Assembly (NCBI GenBank): GCA_964436045.1
Contig: CAYTBN010000025.1
Coordinates: 1 to 64,000, forward strand
DNA length: 64,000 nucleotides
Direction of reading: 5' to 3'
DNA from: CAYTBN01 sp964436045
GTDB lineage: Bacteria > Myxococcota_A > UBA796 > UBA9615 > CAYRNR01
The translations under genes were made by a program, and so were the position numbers. Shown here one piece after another: positions 52,249 through 60,871 of the stretch (positions are counted from its first letter, which is position 1; each line of letters opens with the position of its first letter). The notes below the pieces were generated by a model. It saw only the letters and a list, made by a program, of their open reading frames with translations, did not search any database and was not told where the DNA came from.

Positions 52249-52915
52249 CCCGCGCGCGCTGCTGCGCGGCGACCTCCTCGGCCTCGCGCTTGACCCAGCT
52301 GGTGGCCTCCTTGAGGCCCTTCTTGGTGGCGATCTCGACGATGAACTCCGGCATCTGCTTCTTCAGCGTCAGCTCGACGGAGTAGTACAGGCGGGTCCAG
52401 CCCTGCTTGGCAGGGTGGGGTTCGACGAACCAGTACCCCACCGAGTCGTCCAGGTCGCTCTGGCGGTCGTAGTCCAGCGTCCAGGTCATGTACCCCCGGT
52501 CGGGGCGATAGGTGTGGTCGATGAAGTACTCGTAGCGGAAGCCGAAGGCCGCGAGCACGAAGCGGGTCTTGATGTGGTGCCCCTGCTGCTCGTAGGTCTC
52601 GCACTCGTCCACGTACTTGACCCAGTCGGGATAGCGCTCGTAGGACACGATCCGTCCCCAGACCACGTGGGGGGCCGCTGCCACGTCCTGCACCGCCATC
52701 CCCCGGCCGCCCATGTCCCCGTCCTGGATCGGCACCATCACCGGCTTGCCCTTCTCCAGGCGGGCCAGGTCGCCGTCCGTCAGCTCGATGGATGGTGGTG
52801 TGCCGGAGAAGGGGGTGAGCGCGCCGCGGTGTTCGTGGGGCTGGGTTGCGTCGGCCGCGCCTGCGGCAGCCGGGAGGAGGAGGGCGATCAGCGAAAAAGC
52901 GATGGATATCCGCAT
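52235..52915 (-). CDS. Secreted SRPBCC (START/polyketide-cyclase-like) protein
   Basis: 226 residues. The signal peptide ends AAGAAD. The core (about residues 68-200) has the helix-grip pattern: VQDVAAAPHVVWGRIVSYERYPDW at the start, a YMTWTLDYD strand, GYWFVEPHPAKQGWTRLYYSV, and a long C-terminal helix. The fold binds lipids or other hydrophobic ligands. Secreted forms are uncommon but occur in myxobacteria. It is transcribed from the leaderless promoter at 52922-52950. Confidence 0.82.
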   Translation of the reverse strand: MRISIAFSLIALLLPAAAGAADATQPHEHRGALTPFSGTPPSIELTDGDLARLEKGKPVMVPIQDGDMGGRGMAVQDVAAAPHVVWGRIVSYERYPDWVKYVDECETYEQQGHHIKTRFVLAAFGFRYEYFIDHTYRPDRGYMTWTLDYDRQSDLDDSVGYWFVEPHPAKQGWTRLYYSVELTLKKQMPEFIVEIATKKGLKEATSWVKREAEEVAAQQRARVTGG

Positions 52916-52921
52916 GGGCTC

Positions 52922-52950
52922 AGCGTAGGAGGAGGCTGGTGGCCGGTCAA
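52922..52950 (-). promoter_or_regulatory. Leaderless sigma-70-type promoter of the SRPBCC gene
   Basis: On the minus strand TTGACC (52950-52945), a 17-bp spacer and TACGCT (52927-52922) are followed after 6 nt by the ATG at 52915. The geometry is the same as for the gene at 43334, and there is no room for a ribosome site. Confidence 0.75.
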
Positions 52951-52980
52951 CGCCGCCGCGCGCCGATGGGAGGCGGAACG

Positions 52981-55143
52981 ATGGTCCCGGTCTTGCGTCC
53001 TGGATGGGTGGCGCTCGGCCTGTTCGCAGCCGGGCTGCTGGCGCTCTCCGGCTGTCCGGGGGCCGACGTGCCCGTGCTCGAGCCCCTCCCGGTGGACGAT
53101 GATGACGATGTCGAGCAAGGCGATCCGGATCCCGGGGCGGTGGTGCCCTTCTCGGCTGAGATCGAGGTGCCCGCGGGGGAGACGGGGACCGTCATCCTGG
53201 AGTTCAGCCCCGCCTGGGCCGGCGGGGAGATCCGCCGGATCGAGACCGAGCCCGGACCGGTGCAGGTCACCGATCTGCTGCCCGGCCGGTATGGACTGCG
53301 CGCCTGGCTCGATCGGGACGGCGACGGCGAGTGGGACGGAGTCTGGGAGGACGGCGGCGAGCCGGCGGCCCTGCTCGGTGTGACCTTGCCGCGGGGCACG
53401 CTGCGGCTTCCGTTGCGGACCGGAGTCCCCGAACCCGTGCTGGCGGACGATCCGGAGTGGGTCGAGCTCTACGAGGTCGCCTGGGAGCTGGCCGCCGAAC
53501 ACGTGGTCGCCGGGACCGCCGAGAACGGGTTCGCCGACCACTACCTCGACGAGGCGTTCTCCGAGCAGATCTTCCAGTGGGACACTTGCTTCATGACCTT
53601 GTTCGGCCGCTACGGGGCCGACGCCTTCCCGGTGATGCCGTCCCTGGACAACTTCTACGAGACCCAGCTCGACGACGGCTACATCTGCCGGGTGGTCGAC
53701 GAGAGCGACGGCCAGCCCGGCGGCGACGCCTCCGACCCCGCCGAGCCGATGATCAACCCGCCCCTGTTCGCCTGGGTCGAGTTGGAGTACGTGCGGCAGA
53801 CGGGGGACCTCTCCCGGCTGCCCCGGGTTCTCCCGGTTCTCGAGGCATACGCCGACTGGATCGACACCAACGTCCGCACCGACATCGGCCTGTACTACAC
53901 CAGCCTGCTGGGCTCGGGCATGGACAACGCGCCCCGGGACGGGGCCTACGACGCCTGGGTCGGCATCAGCGCCCAGCAGGCCCTGGCCCGCATCTCGCTC
54001 ACCGAGCTGTCGGCCATGGTGGGCGACTGGGATCGGGAGGCCGTCAACCGGGCCGAGTGGGAGCGGATCTGCGCCGACGTCCGCGACTTCACCTGGATCG
54101 AGTCCGAGGGTTTCTTCTTCGACCTGGACTACGACGGCGCGCCCCTCGACGCCAAGACGTTGGCCGGAGTCTGGCCGCTCCTCGCTGGCTGTGCCACCGA
54201 GGGGCAGGCGGCGGACGTGGCGTCACACCTGGGCGACCCGGCGGCGTTCTGGCGGGTTCATGTTTTTCCCTCCCTGGCCGCGGACCACCCGGCCTACGAG
54301 CCGGACGGTCACTACTGGCTGGGCGGGGTCTGGGCGCCCACCAACTACTCGACCATCTCCGCCCTGGACCGCACGGGCCACAGGGAGCTGGCGCGGGACG
54401 CGGCGGCCAACCACCTGGCGGCCCTGTACCGGGTGTACGCGGACTTCGTCCCGGACCCCGCCCTGCTGGCCCCGGAAGCCGTGGGGGACGGCAGCTCGAC
54501 CCTGTGGGAGGCCTACGCTCCGGACGCCTTCGAGCCCGCCAGCCGCTGGGACGATGCGTTCTATGGCCGCCAGGACTTCGTCGGCTGGACCGGGGTCGGC
54601 CCCATCGCGCTGCTGATCGAGCAGGTCATCGGGCTGCGGACCCACGCGCACGTGGACACGATGAGCTGGCGGCTGACGCGGACGGACGAGCACGGAGTGC
54701 GCGGTTTCCGGTTCGGCGATCAGCTCGTCGACCTGATCGCGGACGCCCGAACGCACCCGGACGACCCGGTGGTCTTGACCGTGGACAGCAGCGACGCGTT
54801 CTTCCTGGAGGTCGAGCTGGGCGGCTGGGCGGCGCGCTACCCGGTGGCCGCGGGTCACAGCGTGCTGACCATCGATCCCGAGCCCAGCACGCTGGTCGTC
54901 GATCCGGTGCCCGCGGGACCGATCCCCGGTTATGCGGTGCTGGGGAACGGACGGATCAGCGCCGTGGTCTCCGACGACGACGGTTCCGGCGACGCGCCGG
55001 GGGTCGCCCACCTGTATCGGGACCACTTCGGCCTCGATCTCCTCGACGCGGGCCGCACGCGGGTGGTGCACGACGGCGACCTGGTGCGCCCGGGGCGGGT
55101 GGGGCTCGATCCATTCTTCGCGGCGTACGGGTCGAGTCGATGA
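52981..55143 (+). CDS. GH63/GH37-like glycoside hydrolase lipoprotein
   Basis: 720 residues from ATG 52981, preceded by GGGAGGCGG. The signal ends LLALSGC, followed by a short Asp run. Residues ~45-140 form a beta domain of the kind that describes delta-proteobacterial surface enzymes. The (alpha/alpha)6 catalytic domain (~155-560) has IFQWDTCFMTLFGRYG, LLGSGMDNAPRDG, and GGVWAPTNYSTISAL, all typical of GH63 and trehalase-like enzymes, where GxGxDNxPR carries the acid. A C-terminal beta domain ends the protein. It likely trims alpha-linked glucose or mannosylglycerate-type sugars outside the cell. It is coupled to the next gene by ATGA. Confidence 0.87.
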   Translation: MVPVLRPGWVALGLFAAGLLALSGCPGADVPVLEPLPVDDDDDVEQGDPDPGAVVPFSAEIEVPAGETGTVILEFSPAWAGGEIRRIETEPGPVQVTDLLPGRYGLRAWLDRDGDGEWDGVWEDGGEPAALLGVTLPRGTLRLPLRTGVPEPVLADDPEWVELYEVAWELAAEHVVAGTAENGFADHYLDEAFSEQIFQWDTCFMTLFGRYGADAFPVMPSLDNFYETQLDDGYICRVVDESDGQPGGDASDPAEPMINPPLFAWVELEYVRQTGDLSRLPRVLPVLEAYADWIDTNVRTDIGLYYTSLLGSGMDNAPRDGAYDAWVGISAQQALARISLTELSAMVGDWDREAVNRAEWERICADVRDFTWIESEGFFFDLDYDGAPLDAKTLAGVWPLLAGCATEGQAADVASHLGDPAAFWRVHVFPSLAADHPAYEPDGHYWLGGVWAPTNYSTISALDRTGHRELARDAAANHLAALYRVYADFVPDPALLAPEAVGDGSSTLWEAYAPDAFEPASRWDDAFYGRQDFVGWTGVGPIALLIEQVIGLRTHAHVDTMSWRLTRTDEHGVRGFRFGDQLVDLIADARTHPDDPVVLTVDSSDAFFLEVELGGWAARYPVAAGHSVLTIDPEPSTLVVDPVPAGPIPGYAVLGNGRISAVVSDDDGSGDAPGVAHLYRDHFGLDLLDAGRTRVVHDGDLVRPGRVGLDPFFAAYGSSR

Positions 55144-57800
55144 ACAGGAACAAGGGAGTCGCCGCCGTCGGGGCGCTGGGACTGGTCGGGGTGATGGTCG
55201 GGGTGTTCCTGTTCGGGAAACCGCCGGCCGAGCCGACGTCCAACGGCGTGGCATTCCGCCGCCCGCCGCCCACCGAACACTGGCTGGGCGACGACGCCGA
55301 GAAGGTCAACAAGCAGCGGCGCAAGGCCTGGTTCCGCGAGCGGCACAAGGCGCCGGACGGCGTGGACGTGAAGGCCATCGAGCGGGCCAACGGCCTGGCC
55401 CAGCTCGCGAAGCGCAACGCCATCGCCCGCGGCGAGATCGACGAGCCCGCGTTCGCCCGCGAGGACGGCGAGCCTTACCCGATCCCCGTGTGGGCCGAGC
55501 GCGGCTCGGACAACCAGGCCGGCCGGATGCACGTGGCGGTGCACTCCCCGGACCACGAGACCCTGTACGCCGGCTCCGCCCTGGGTTCGATCTGGAGGCA
55601 ACCTCTGGCCGGCGGCGAGTGGACCGCGATCGGTGACAACCTGTACGGCGGCGCCCACTGGCTGGCGGTCCTGCCGGCCGAGGACGAGGGTGATCCGTTC
55701 GTGGTGATCGCGGCCAACGACGGTGGCCTGATCCACCGCACGGAGGACGACGGTCAGACCTGGGAGGTCCCGTCCGGGGTGGGCAATCCCTGGTGGATCC
55801 GCCGGATGCTGGTCACCAGCGACGACAGCCACACGATCTTCCTGGTCACCGGGACCAACTGGAGCTACTCCCTCAAGCGCTCCACCGACGGTGGTCGCAC
55901 CTTCGAGGATTTGCGCTCCTTCGGTGGGTATGCGGGCGACGTGTGGGCCGGGCGCACGGGGGATCCCGCGGTCTGGGTCATCGACGAGGGTGAGGTTCTG
56001 CGGTCCGACGACCTGGGGGACAGCTGGGAGACGCTGGGCACATTACCCATCGAGTCCGAGCAGGCCGATCTGGTCGGATCGGAGGCCGGCGCGCCGCGGT
56101 TGTACGCGGTGGTCGACGATTCCCGCCTGCTGCGCTCGGCCGACGCGGGTGTCAGCTGGCACGAGATGCACGATGTCGAGGACTACTGGCGGTCGCTGGC
56201 GGCCTCGATCCAGGACCCGAACCTGATCGTCTGGGGCGGCGTTGAGTGCCACCGCTCCACCGACGGCGGCCAGAACTTCGAGCTCGTGAACGAGTGGTAC
56301 GACTACTACGAACACCCGGCCACCAGGCTCCACGCGGACATCCCGGGCATCGACGTGGTGCTGGACGCCGAGGGCAACGAGATCTGGTACGTGGCCACCG
56401 ACGGCGGGCTGTTCCGCTCCACCAACGGGCTGGCCAATGTCGAGAACCTGTCGCTCCACGGCCTGCGTGTCAGCCAGTACTACGACGTCCACACCTCCAA
56501 CGTGAACACCGAGCACGTGGCTGCCGGCGCCCAGGATCAGGGGTACCAGCTGAGCACCGACGCCGAGGTCAACGGCGGGATGGAGGACTTCGACCAGCTA
56601 TTGTCCGGTGACTACGCCCACCTGGTCTCGGGCGATGGCAGCCACGAGTACGTGTACTCGGTCTATCCGGGGTTCATCCTGGTCCAGGTCGGCGAGAACG
56701 ACCCCTACCTGGACTGGATCGACTTCCCCGAAGGCGAGTACAACGCCTGGCTACCGCCCCTGTACGGCGACTCCACGGACAACACGGCGTTCTTCTTCGC
56801 CGCGACCCACCTCTACCGCTACGAGCTGGGCAACGGCGGCTGGACCCCCGTGCGGTGGTCGGAGCAGGACTTCGGCGACGGCGCGTACGAGTACATGAGC
56901 GCCTTCGCCATCTCACCCCTGGATCCCCAGCGGGCCTACGCCGCCACCAACGCGGGCAGGTTGTTCTGGTCCGAGGATCGCGGGAAGACCTGGAACCCGT
57001 CGTCGTCCACCGGGCCCGAACCCCACTGGTTCTACAGCACGGCCCTGCACCCATCGAGCTGGGACGTGGACACCGTGTTCGCCGCCGGCAGCGGATATGG
57101 CGCCACGGCCGTATTCCGTAGCGAGGACGGTGGCAAGACCTGGCAGCCCTGGGACTCCGGCATGCCAGACACCCTGGTCTACTGCCTGGCCGAGGCCCCG
57201 GACGGCTCCGGCCGTCTGTTTGCGGGCACCGAGACCGCGGCCTACATGCGGCCTGCCGACGGCCGCGACGACTGGGTCGACATCACCGGCAACGACGCTC
57301 CGGTGACGATCTACTGGAGCGTGGAGGCCCTGGCGGCCGAGAACACCATGCGCTTCGGCACCTACGGTCGAGGCATCTGGGACTACCGGCTGGACGAGGA
57401 ACACGTGGGCTGCTTCCCGGTCCAGGACTACGACGACGACGGCTACCTCTGCGACGAGGACTGTGCCGATCACGATCCGTCGATCCATCCAGGTGTCGAG
57501 GACGTCTGCGACGGTACGGATGTCAACTGCGACGACCAGGATCCGGTGGAGGTGGACGCGGACAGCGACGGCTTCATGGGGTGCGAGGAGTGCGACGACG
57601 GCAACCGCGGGGCGAACCCGGACGCAGTCGAGATCTGCGGAAACGGCCTGGACGAGGACTGCGACGGCGCCGACCTGGCGTGCGAGGGGGACGGGGACGG
57701 CTGCGCGTGCACCTCGGTGCCCTCGCGGGGTCCCAGGGGTGCCGCTATCCTGATCGGGCTGGTGGCGCTGGCCCGCTGGCGACGGGGAGACAAACGATGA
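55140..57800 (+). CDS. BNR/VPS10-type beta-propeller protein with MopE-like repeats and MYXO-CTERM-like tail
   Basis: 886 residues. The N-terminus is a signal anchor (GVAAVGALGLVGVMVGVFLFG). Residues ~115-750 contain at least seven BNR/Asp-box repeats (S-x-D-G-G-x-T-W forms such as STDGGRTFEDL and SEDGGKTWQPW), enough for a double propeller as in VPS10-like or xyloglucanase proteins. Residues ~765-855 hold Asp/Cys MopE-like metal-binding repeats (DYDDDGYLCDEDC, DADSDGFMGCEEC). The end is CACTS, a hydrophobic helix (GAAILIGLVALA), then RWRRGDKR, matching MYXO-CTERM sorting signals. It is probably surface displayed. It is coupled to both neighbours. Confidence 0.87.
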   Translation: MNRNKGVAAVGALGLVGVMVGVFLFGKPPAEPTSNGVAFRRPPPTEHWLGDDAEKVNKQRRKAWFRERHKAPDGVDVKAIERANGLAQLAKRNAIARGEIDEPAFAREDGEPYPIPVWAERGSDNQAGRMHVAVHSPDHETLYAGSALGSIWRQPLAGGEWTAIGDNLYGGAHWLAVLPAEDEGDPFVVIAANDGGLIHRTEDDGQTWEVPSGVGNPWWIRRMLVTSDDSHTIFLVTGTNWSYSLKRSTDGGRTFEDLRSFGGYAGDVWAGRTGDPAVWVIDEGEVLRSDDLGDSWETLGTLPIESEQADLVGSEAGAPRLYAVVDDSRLLRSADAGVSWHEMHDVEDYWRSLAASIQDPNLIVWGGVECHRSTDGGQNFELVNEWYDYYEHPATRLHADIPGIDVVLDAEGNEIWYVATDGGLFRSTNGLANVENLSLHGLRVSQYYDVHTSNVNTEHVAAGAQDQGYQLSTDAEVNGGMEDFDQLLSGDYAHLVSGDGSHEYVYSVYPGFILVQVGENDPYLDWIDFPEGEYNAWLPPLYGDSTDNTAFFFAATHLYRYELGNGGWTPVRWSEQDFGDGAYEYMSAFAISPLDPQRAYAATNAGRLFWSEDRGKTWNPSSSTGPEPHWFYSTALHPSSWDVDTVFAAGSGYGATAVFRSEDGGKTWQPWDSGMPDTLVYCLAEAPDGSGRLFAGTETAAYMRPADGRDDWVDITGNDAPVTIYWSVEALAAENTMRFGTYGRGIWDYRLDEEHVGCFPVQDYDDDGYLCDEDCADHDPSIHPGVEDVCDGTDVNCDDQDPVEVDADSDGFMGCEECDDGNRGANPDAVEICGNGLDEDCDGADLACEGDGDGCACTSVPSRGPRGAAILIGLVALARWRRGDKR

Positions 57801-58714
57801 CCTGGCTGCGATGGATGTTCTGCGCCCTGGTGGTGCCGACCCTGCTCCTGGCGGGTTGCCCGACCACCCCGTACGGCGACGACGACGACGATGACGACGA
57901 CGACGCCTCCGGGGACGACGACACCGGCGACGACGACGACACCGGAGACGACGACACTGGAGACGACGACGACACGGTGCCCGAGACCATCGAGGGGTAC
58001 GTGTCGCTGACCTTCTCGGAGAATGCCGTGTTGGGGGTGTCGGCGGTCCTGACCGGCACCTTCTTCGAGATCGTCGAGGAGGGCGTGTCGGGGGTGGAGT
58101 ACGAGTTCCCCGACGTGATCGACGACTGTGTCCTGACCCTGTACGACGATGACGAGGCGCACTCGGGCAGCGCGGCGGTCTGGAACCACCAGTCGGCGGG
58201 AAGCCTGAGTATCGTGGGTGGCGAGCTCGACCTGACGGTGACGCCCACGGTCGGTGGCGACACGATCGTCTACCAGCAGCAGATCGGCCCCGCCGACCTG
58301 GCAGTGGCGACCACCTACGACGTGTCCGCCGCCGGGGACGACTTCCCGGCCTTCGACGCCCCGGCCGGCATCGACATGCCCGAGCCGATCCACCTCACCG
58401 CGCCTGCGCTGGAGCTGCCCTTCGAGGCGGACGGGGACCTGGAGGTGACCTGGTCGGGCGGCGATATCGGCTCGCTGCTGGTGTACATCAGCTCCACCGA
58501 CTCCAGCGTCGATCCCTCCCAGCACGGGTTCCTGATCTGCGAGGTGACCGGCGACGGACACTTCACCATGCCGGGGGACCTGATCGATCAGCTGCCGTCG
58601 GGATATGCCTCGCTGGTGCTCACCCAGTCCCGGACGACCTATCCCGAGGTCGAGGGCCGATGGATCGCGTTGACGGGCAACGTGAACAGCTCCGCGACCG
58701 GCACCATCCCCTGA
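57797..58714 (+). CDS. Asp-rich-linker lipoprotein of unknown function
   Basis: 305 residues. The ATG overlaps the previous stop. The signal ends LLLAGC, followed by a ~40-residue Asp/Gly/Thr linker (~28-62). The mature domain is beta-rich with patterns such as GYVSLTFSENAVLGVSAVL and LEVTWSGGDIGSLLVYIS, like two Ig-like sandwiches. It contains no catalytic motif. As the third coupled gene after a glycosidase and a propeller protein, it may bind the same glycan (inference). Confidence 0.8.
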   Translation: MTWLRWMFCALVVPTLLLAGCPTTPYGDDDDDDDDDASGDDDTGDDDDTGDDDTGDDDDTVPETIEGYVSLTFSENAVLGVSAVLTGTFFEIVEEGVSGVEYEFPDVIDDCVLTLYDDDEAHSGSAAVWNHQSAGSLSIVGGELDLTVTPTVGGDTIVYQQQIGPADLAVATTYDVSAAGDDFPAFDAPAGIDMPEPIHLTAPALELPFEADGDLEVTWSGGDIGSLLVYISSTDSSVDPSQHGFLICEVTGDGHFTMPGDLIDQLPSGYASLVLTQSRTTYPEVEGRWIALTGNVNSSATGTIP

Positions 58715-58732
58715 CCCCGGCCGCCGGGCAGC

Positions 58733-59386
58733 CTACCAGCGACCCACCAGCGAGACCGACCCCGGTCCCACCGCCAGCCGGATGTCCCGGTCCTTCAAGG
58801 GCGCCTGGGCCGAGATGATCGCGCCGAACAGGCCCACGAGCAGCTCCGGCAAGGTGACGATCGCCGAGATGCTGCCGAACACGATGTGCACCACACCCGA
58901 GAGGGTCGCGGCGTCCCCCATCGGCGAACCGGCCACCATCGCCGAGCGCTTGGATCCCAGCAGCGAGGCGCCCAGCACCACCCCCATGATCGCGTTGCCC
59001 ATGTCCAGCAGGCCGTTGGCGAACACCATCAGCATGGGCAGGAACTCGGTGTCGCCCATGATCGAGATCCCCCCGACCGCCCAGCAGACGAACTTGACCC
59101 CGTGGATCGCGGCCCCGGCGATGTTGCCCCGGTAGGCGGAGGTGGCCTTGCCGGCGAAGGCCTCGTCGCCGTTGTACAGGTCGAGCTGTCGCTTCAGCTT
59201 GATCGCCGAGACGAGCTCGAATCCCACCGCTGGCAGCTGCAGACCCGCCAGCACGAAGTACCCGGCGGACGCCAGCTCCCTGCCCGTGCCAGCGCGGGCA
59301 CTGTCCGCGGGCAGCGCGGTCAGCGCGAGGGTGGCGATCAGCAGGAGCATCGTCGCGATCGGGAGACGGAGGCTAGGCGAGTGCAT
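58733..59386 (-). CDS. Membrane protein of unknown function
   Basis: 217 residues, with GGAGGATCCC before the ATG. The N-terminus is a signal or first helix (ATMLLLIATLALTALPADSARA), then four or five further helices: LASAGYFVLAGLQLPAVGF, IHGVKFVCWAVGGISIM, EFLPMLMVFANGLLDM, GVVHIVFGSISAIVTLP and LLVGLFGAIIS. No family recognised. It ends close to the 58714 stop, converging with that gene, and lies downstream of the MFS gene by 28 bp in the same direction. Confidence 0.75.
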   Translation of the reverse strand: MHSPSLRLPIATMLLLIATLALTALPADSARAGTGRELASAGYFVLAGLQLPAVGFELVSAIKLKRQLDLYNGDEAFAGKATSAYRGNIAGAAIHGVKFVCWAVGGISIMGDTEFLPMLMVFANGLLDMGNAIMGVVLGASLLGSKRSAMVAGSPMGDAATLSGVVHIVFGSISAIVTLPELLVGLFGAIISAQAPLKDRDIRLAVGPGSVSLVGRW

Positions 59387-59413
59387 GGGATCCTCCGGGG
59401 AGCGACCACTCTA

Positions 59414-60871
59414 CTACGATTCGGCCTCCCGCTCGCCTCGGGCCGCCATCCCGGTCTCGATGCGCGGGAACAGGGCGACGCCGACCACCGCGGCGGCGCC
59501 CGCCGACAGGGCCATCAGGCCGAACACCAGTCTCAGCGCGGCGCCCAGGGCTGCGCGGGGTTCAGCGCCCAGCGCAGCCAGGTCGGCACCCTGGAGGTCG
59601 TCGCCCACCCGGGCGGTCAGCACCGCGCCCAGCACCGCCACGCCGACCGCTCCGCCGATGGAGCGGGCGAACTGGGTCAGGGCCGTGGCGATACCCCGGC
59701 GGTGGGGCGCCACGCACTCCTGGACCGAGACGGTGAACGACGAGACACAGGCCCCCATGCCGAAGCCGTAGAGCATCTCGCCGACCAGGGCCGCCGCCGG
59801 CCAGTCCCGGGACACACCCAGCCAGCCCAGCAGTGCCCCCAGCCCGATCAGGGCGCTGCCCCCCCGCACCAGGGTCTGGAAGCCGACGGGCCGCACCAGC
59901 CGCCCGCTGACGAAGGTCGACAGGGTCCACGACAGTGACAGGGGGATCAGCGCCATGCCCGCCGCGATCGGTCCGCCCCCGCGCACCGCCTGGACGAACA
60001 GCGGCACGTAACCCACCACGCCGAACAGCACCACCCCCAGCAGCACCCCGGCGCCGTTGGCGGTCAGGTGGACCCGGTCGCGGAACAGGTCCAGCGGGAC
60101 CAGCGGCTCCGGGTGCCGCCGTTCCTGGATGATCAACATCACCGCGGCGACCACCGCCAGCGCCAGCCAGACCCCCGCCGGCCAGCCGAACGGGCGCTGG
60201 GCTGCGGGCAGCAGGGCGAGCAGGAGCGCCATCGTGGCGGCGCTGAGCAGGACCGCACCGGCCACGTCGAGCCGATGGCGCTGGTGGTAATCCGGCTCCC
60301 GCAGCAGCAGGCAGACCACGGTCGCCGAGACCAGGCCGAAGGGCAGGTTCAGCCAGAACACCCACGGCCAGCTCCAGTGCAGCACGATCAGCCCGCCGGC
60401 CAGGGGTCCGACCACCGATGAGGTCCCCCAGATCAACGAGAACAGGCCCTGGAGCTTGGTGCGCAGCGACACGTCGTACAGGTCGCCGAAGATGGTCATC
60501 GTCAACGGCAGCACGGCACCGGCCCCGAGCCCCTGGAGGGCCCGGGCCGCCACCAGCCACTCCATCGACGGCGCGAAGCCGCATGCCAGCGAGCCCAGCA
60601 GGAAGATCCCGATCCCACTGGCGTAGATCACGCGCCGACCGACCAGATCCGCCAGCCGGCCGTACAGTGGGATGGTCACCGTCTGGGTCAGCAGGTAGGC
60701 GCTGTAGACCCAGGGGTAGAGCGCCAGCCCCCCCAGCCGCTCGACGATGCTCGGCATCGCCGTGGCCACGACGGTGACCTCGATGGATGCCAGGAAGGTG
60801 CCCAGGAGCAGCGCGGCGGTGATCGCCCGGCGGCGACCCCCGGGGGGGGCGGTATGGGTCACCCGACCCAC
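59414..60871 (-). CDS. DHA2-family MFS drug/proton antiporter (EmrB/QacA-like)
   Basis: 485 residues with about 14 membrane helices. Motif D1-like FLASIEVTVVATAMPSIVERLGG opens the protein. Motif A is GRLADLVGRRVIY (about residues 75-87). Motif C-like GPLAGGLIVLHWSWPWVFWLNLP lies near residues 158-180, specific to the DHA drug/H+ antiporters. It likely exports hydrophobic compounds using the proton gradient. Its start lies within the end of the adenine deaminase gene, overlapping by 13 bp. Confidence 0.93.
   Translation of the reverse strand: MGRVTHTAPPGGRRRAITAALLLGTFLASIEVTVVATAMPSIVERLGGLALYPWVYSAYLLTQTVTIPLYGRLADLVGRRVIYASGIGIFLLGSLACGFAPSMEWLVAARALQGLGAGAVLPLTMTIFGDLYDVSLRTKLQGLFSLIWGTSSVVGPLAGGLIVLHWSWPWVFWLNLPFGLVSATVVCLLLREPDYHQRHRLDVAGAVLLSAATMALLLALLPAAQRPFGWPAGVWLALAVVAAVMLIIQERRHPEPLVPLDLFRDRVHLTANGAGVLLGVVLFGVVGYVPLFVQAVRGGGPIAAGMALIPLSLSWTLSTFVSGRLVRPVGFQTLVRGGSALIGLGALLGWLGVSRDWPAAALVGEMLYGFGMGACVSSFTVSVQECVAPHRRGIATALTQFARSIGGAVGVAVLGAVLTARVGDDLQGADLAALGAEPRAALGAALRLVFGLMALSAGAAAVVGVALFPRIETGMAARGEREAES

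Noticed and set aside
57880..57980. Asp-codon tandem repeats as a simple-sequence phase-variation locus
   Set aside because: Units use mixed synonymous codons and whole-codon periods, so slippage would keep the frame. This looks like a protein linker, not a switch.
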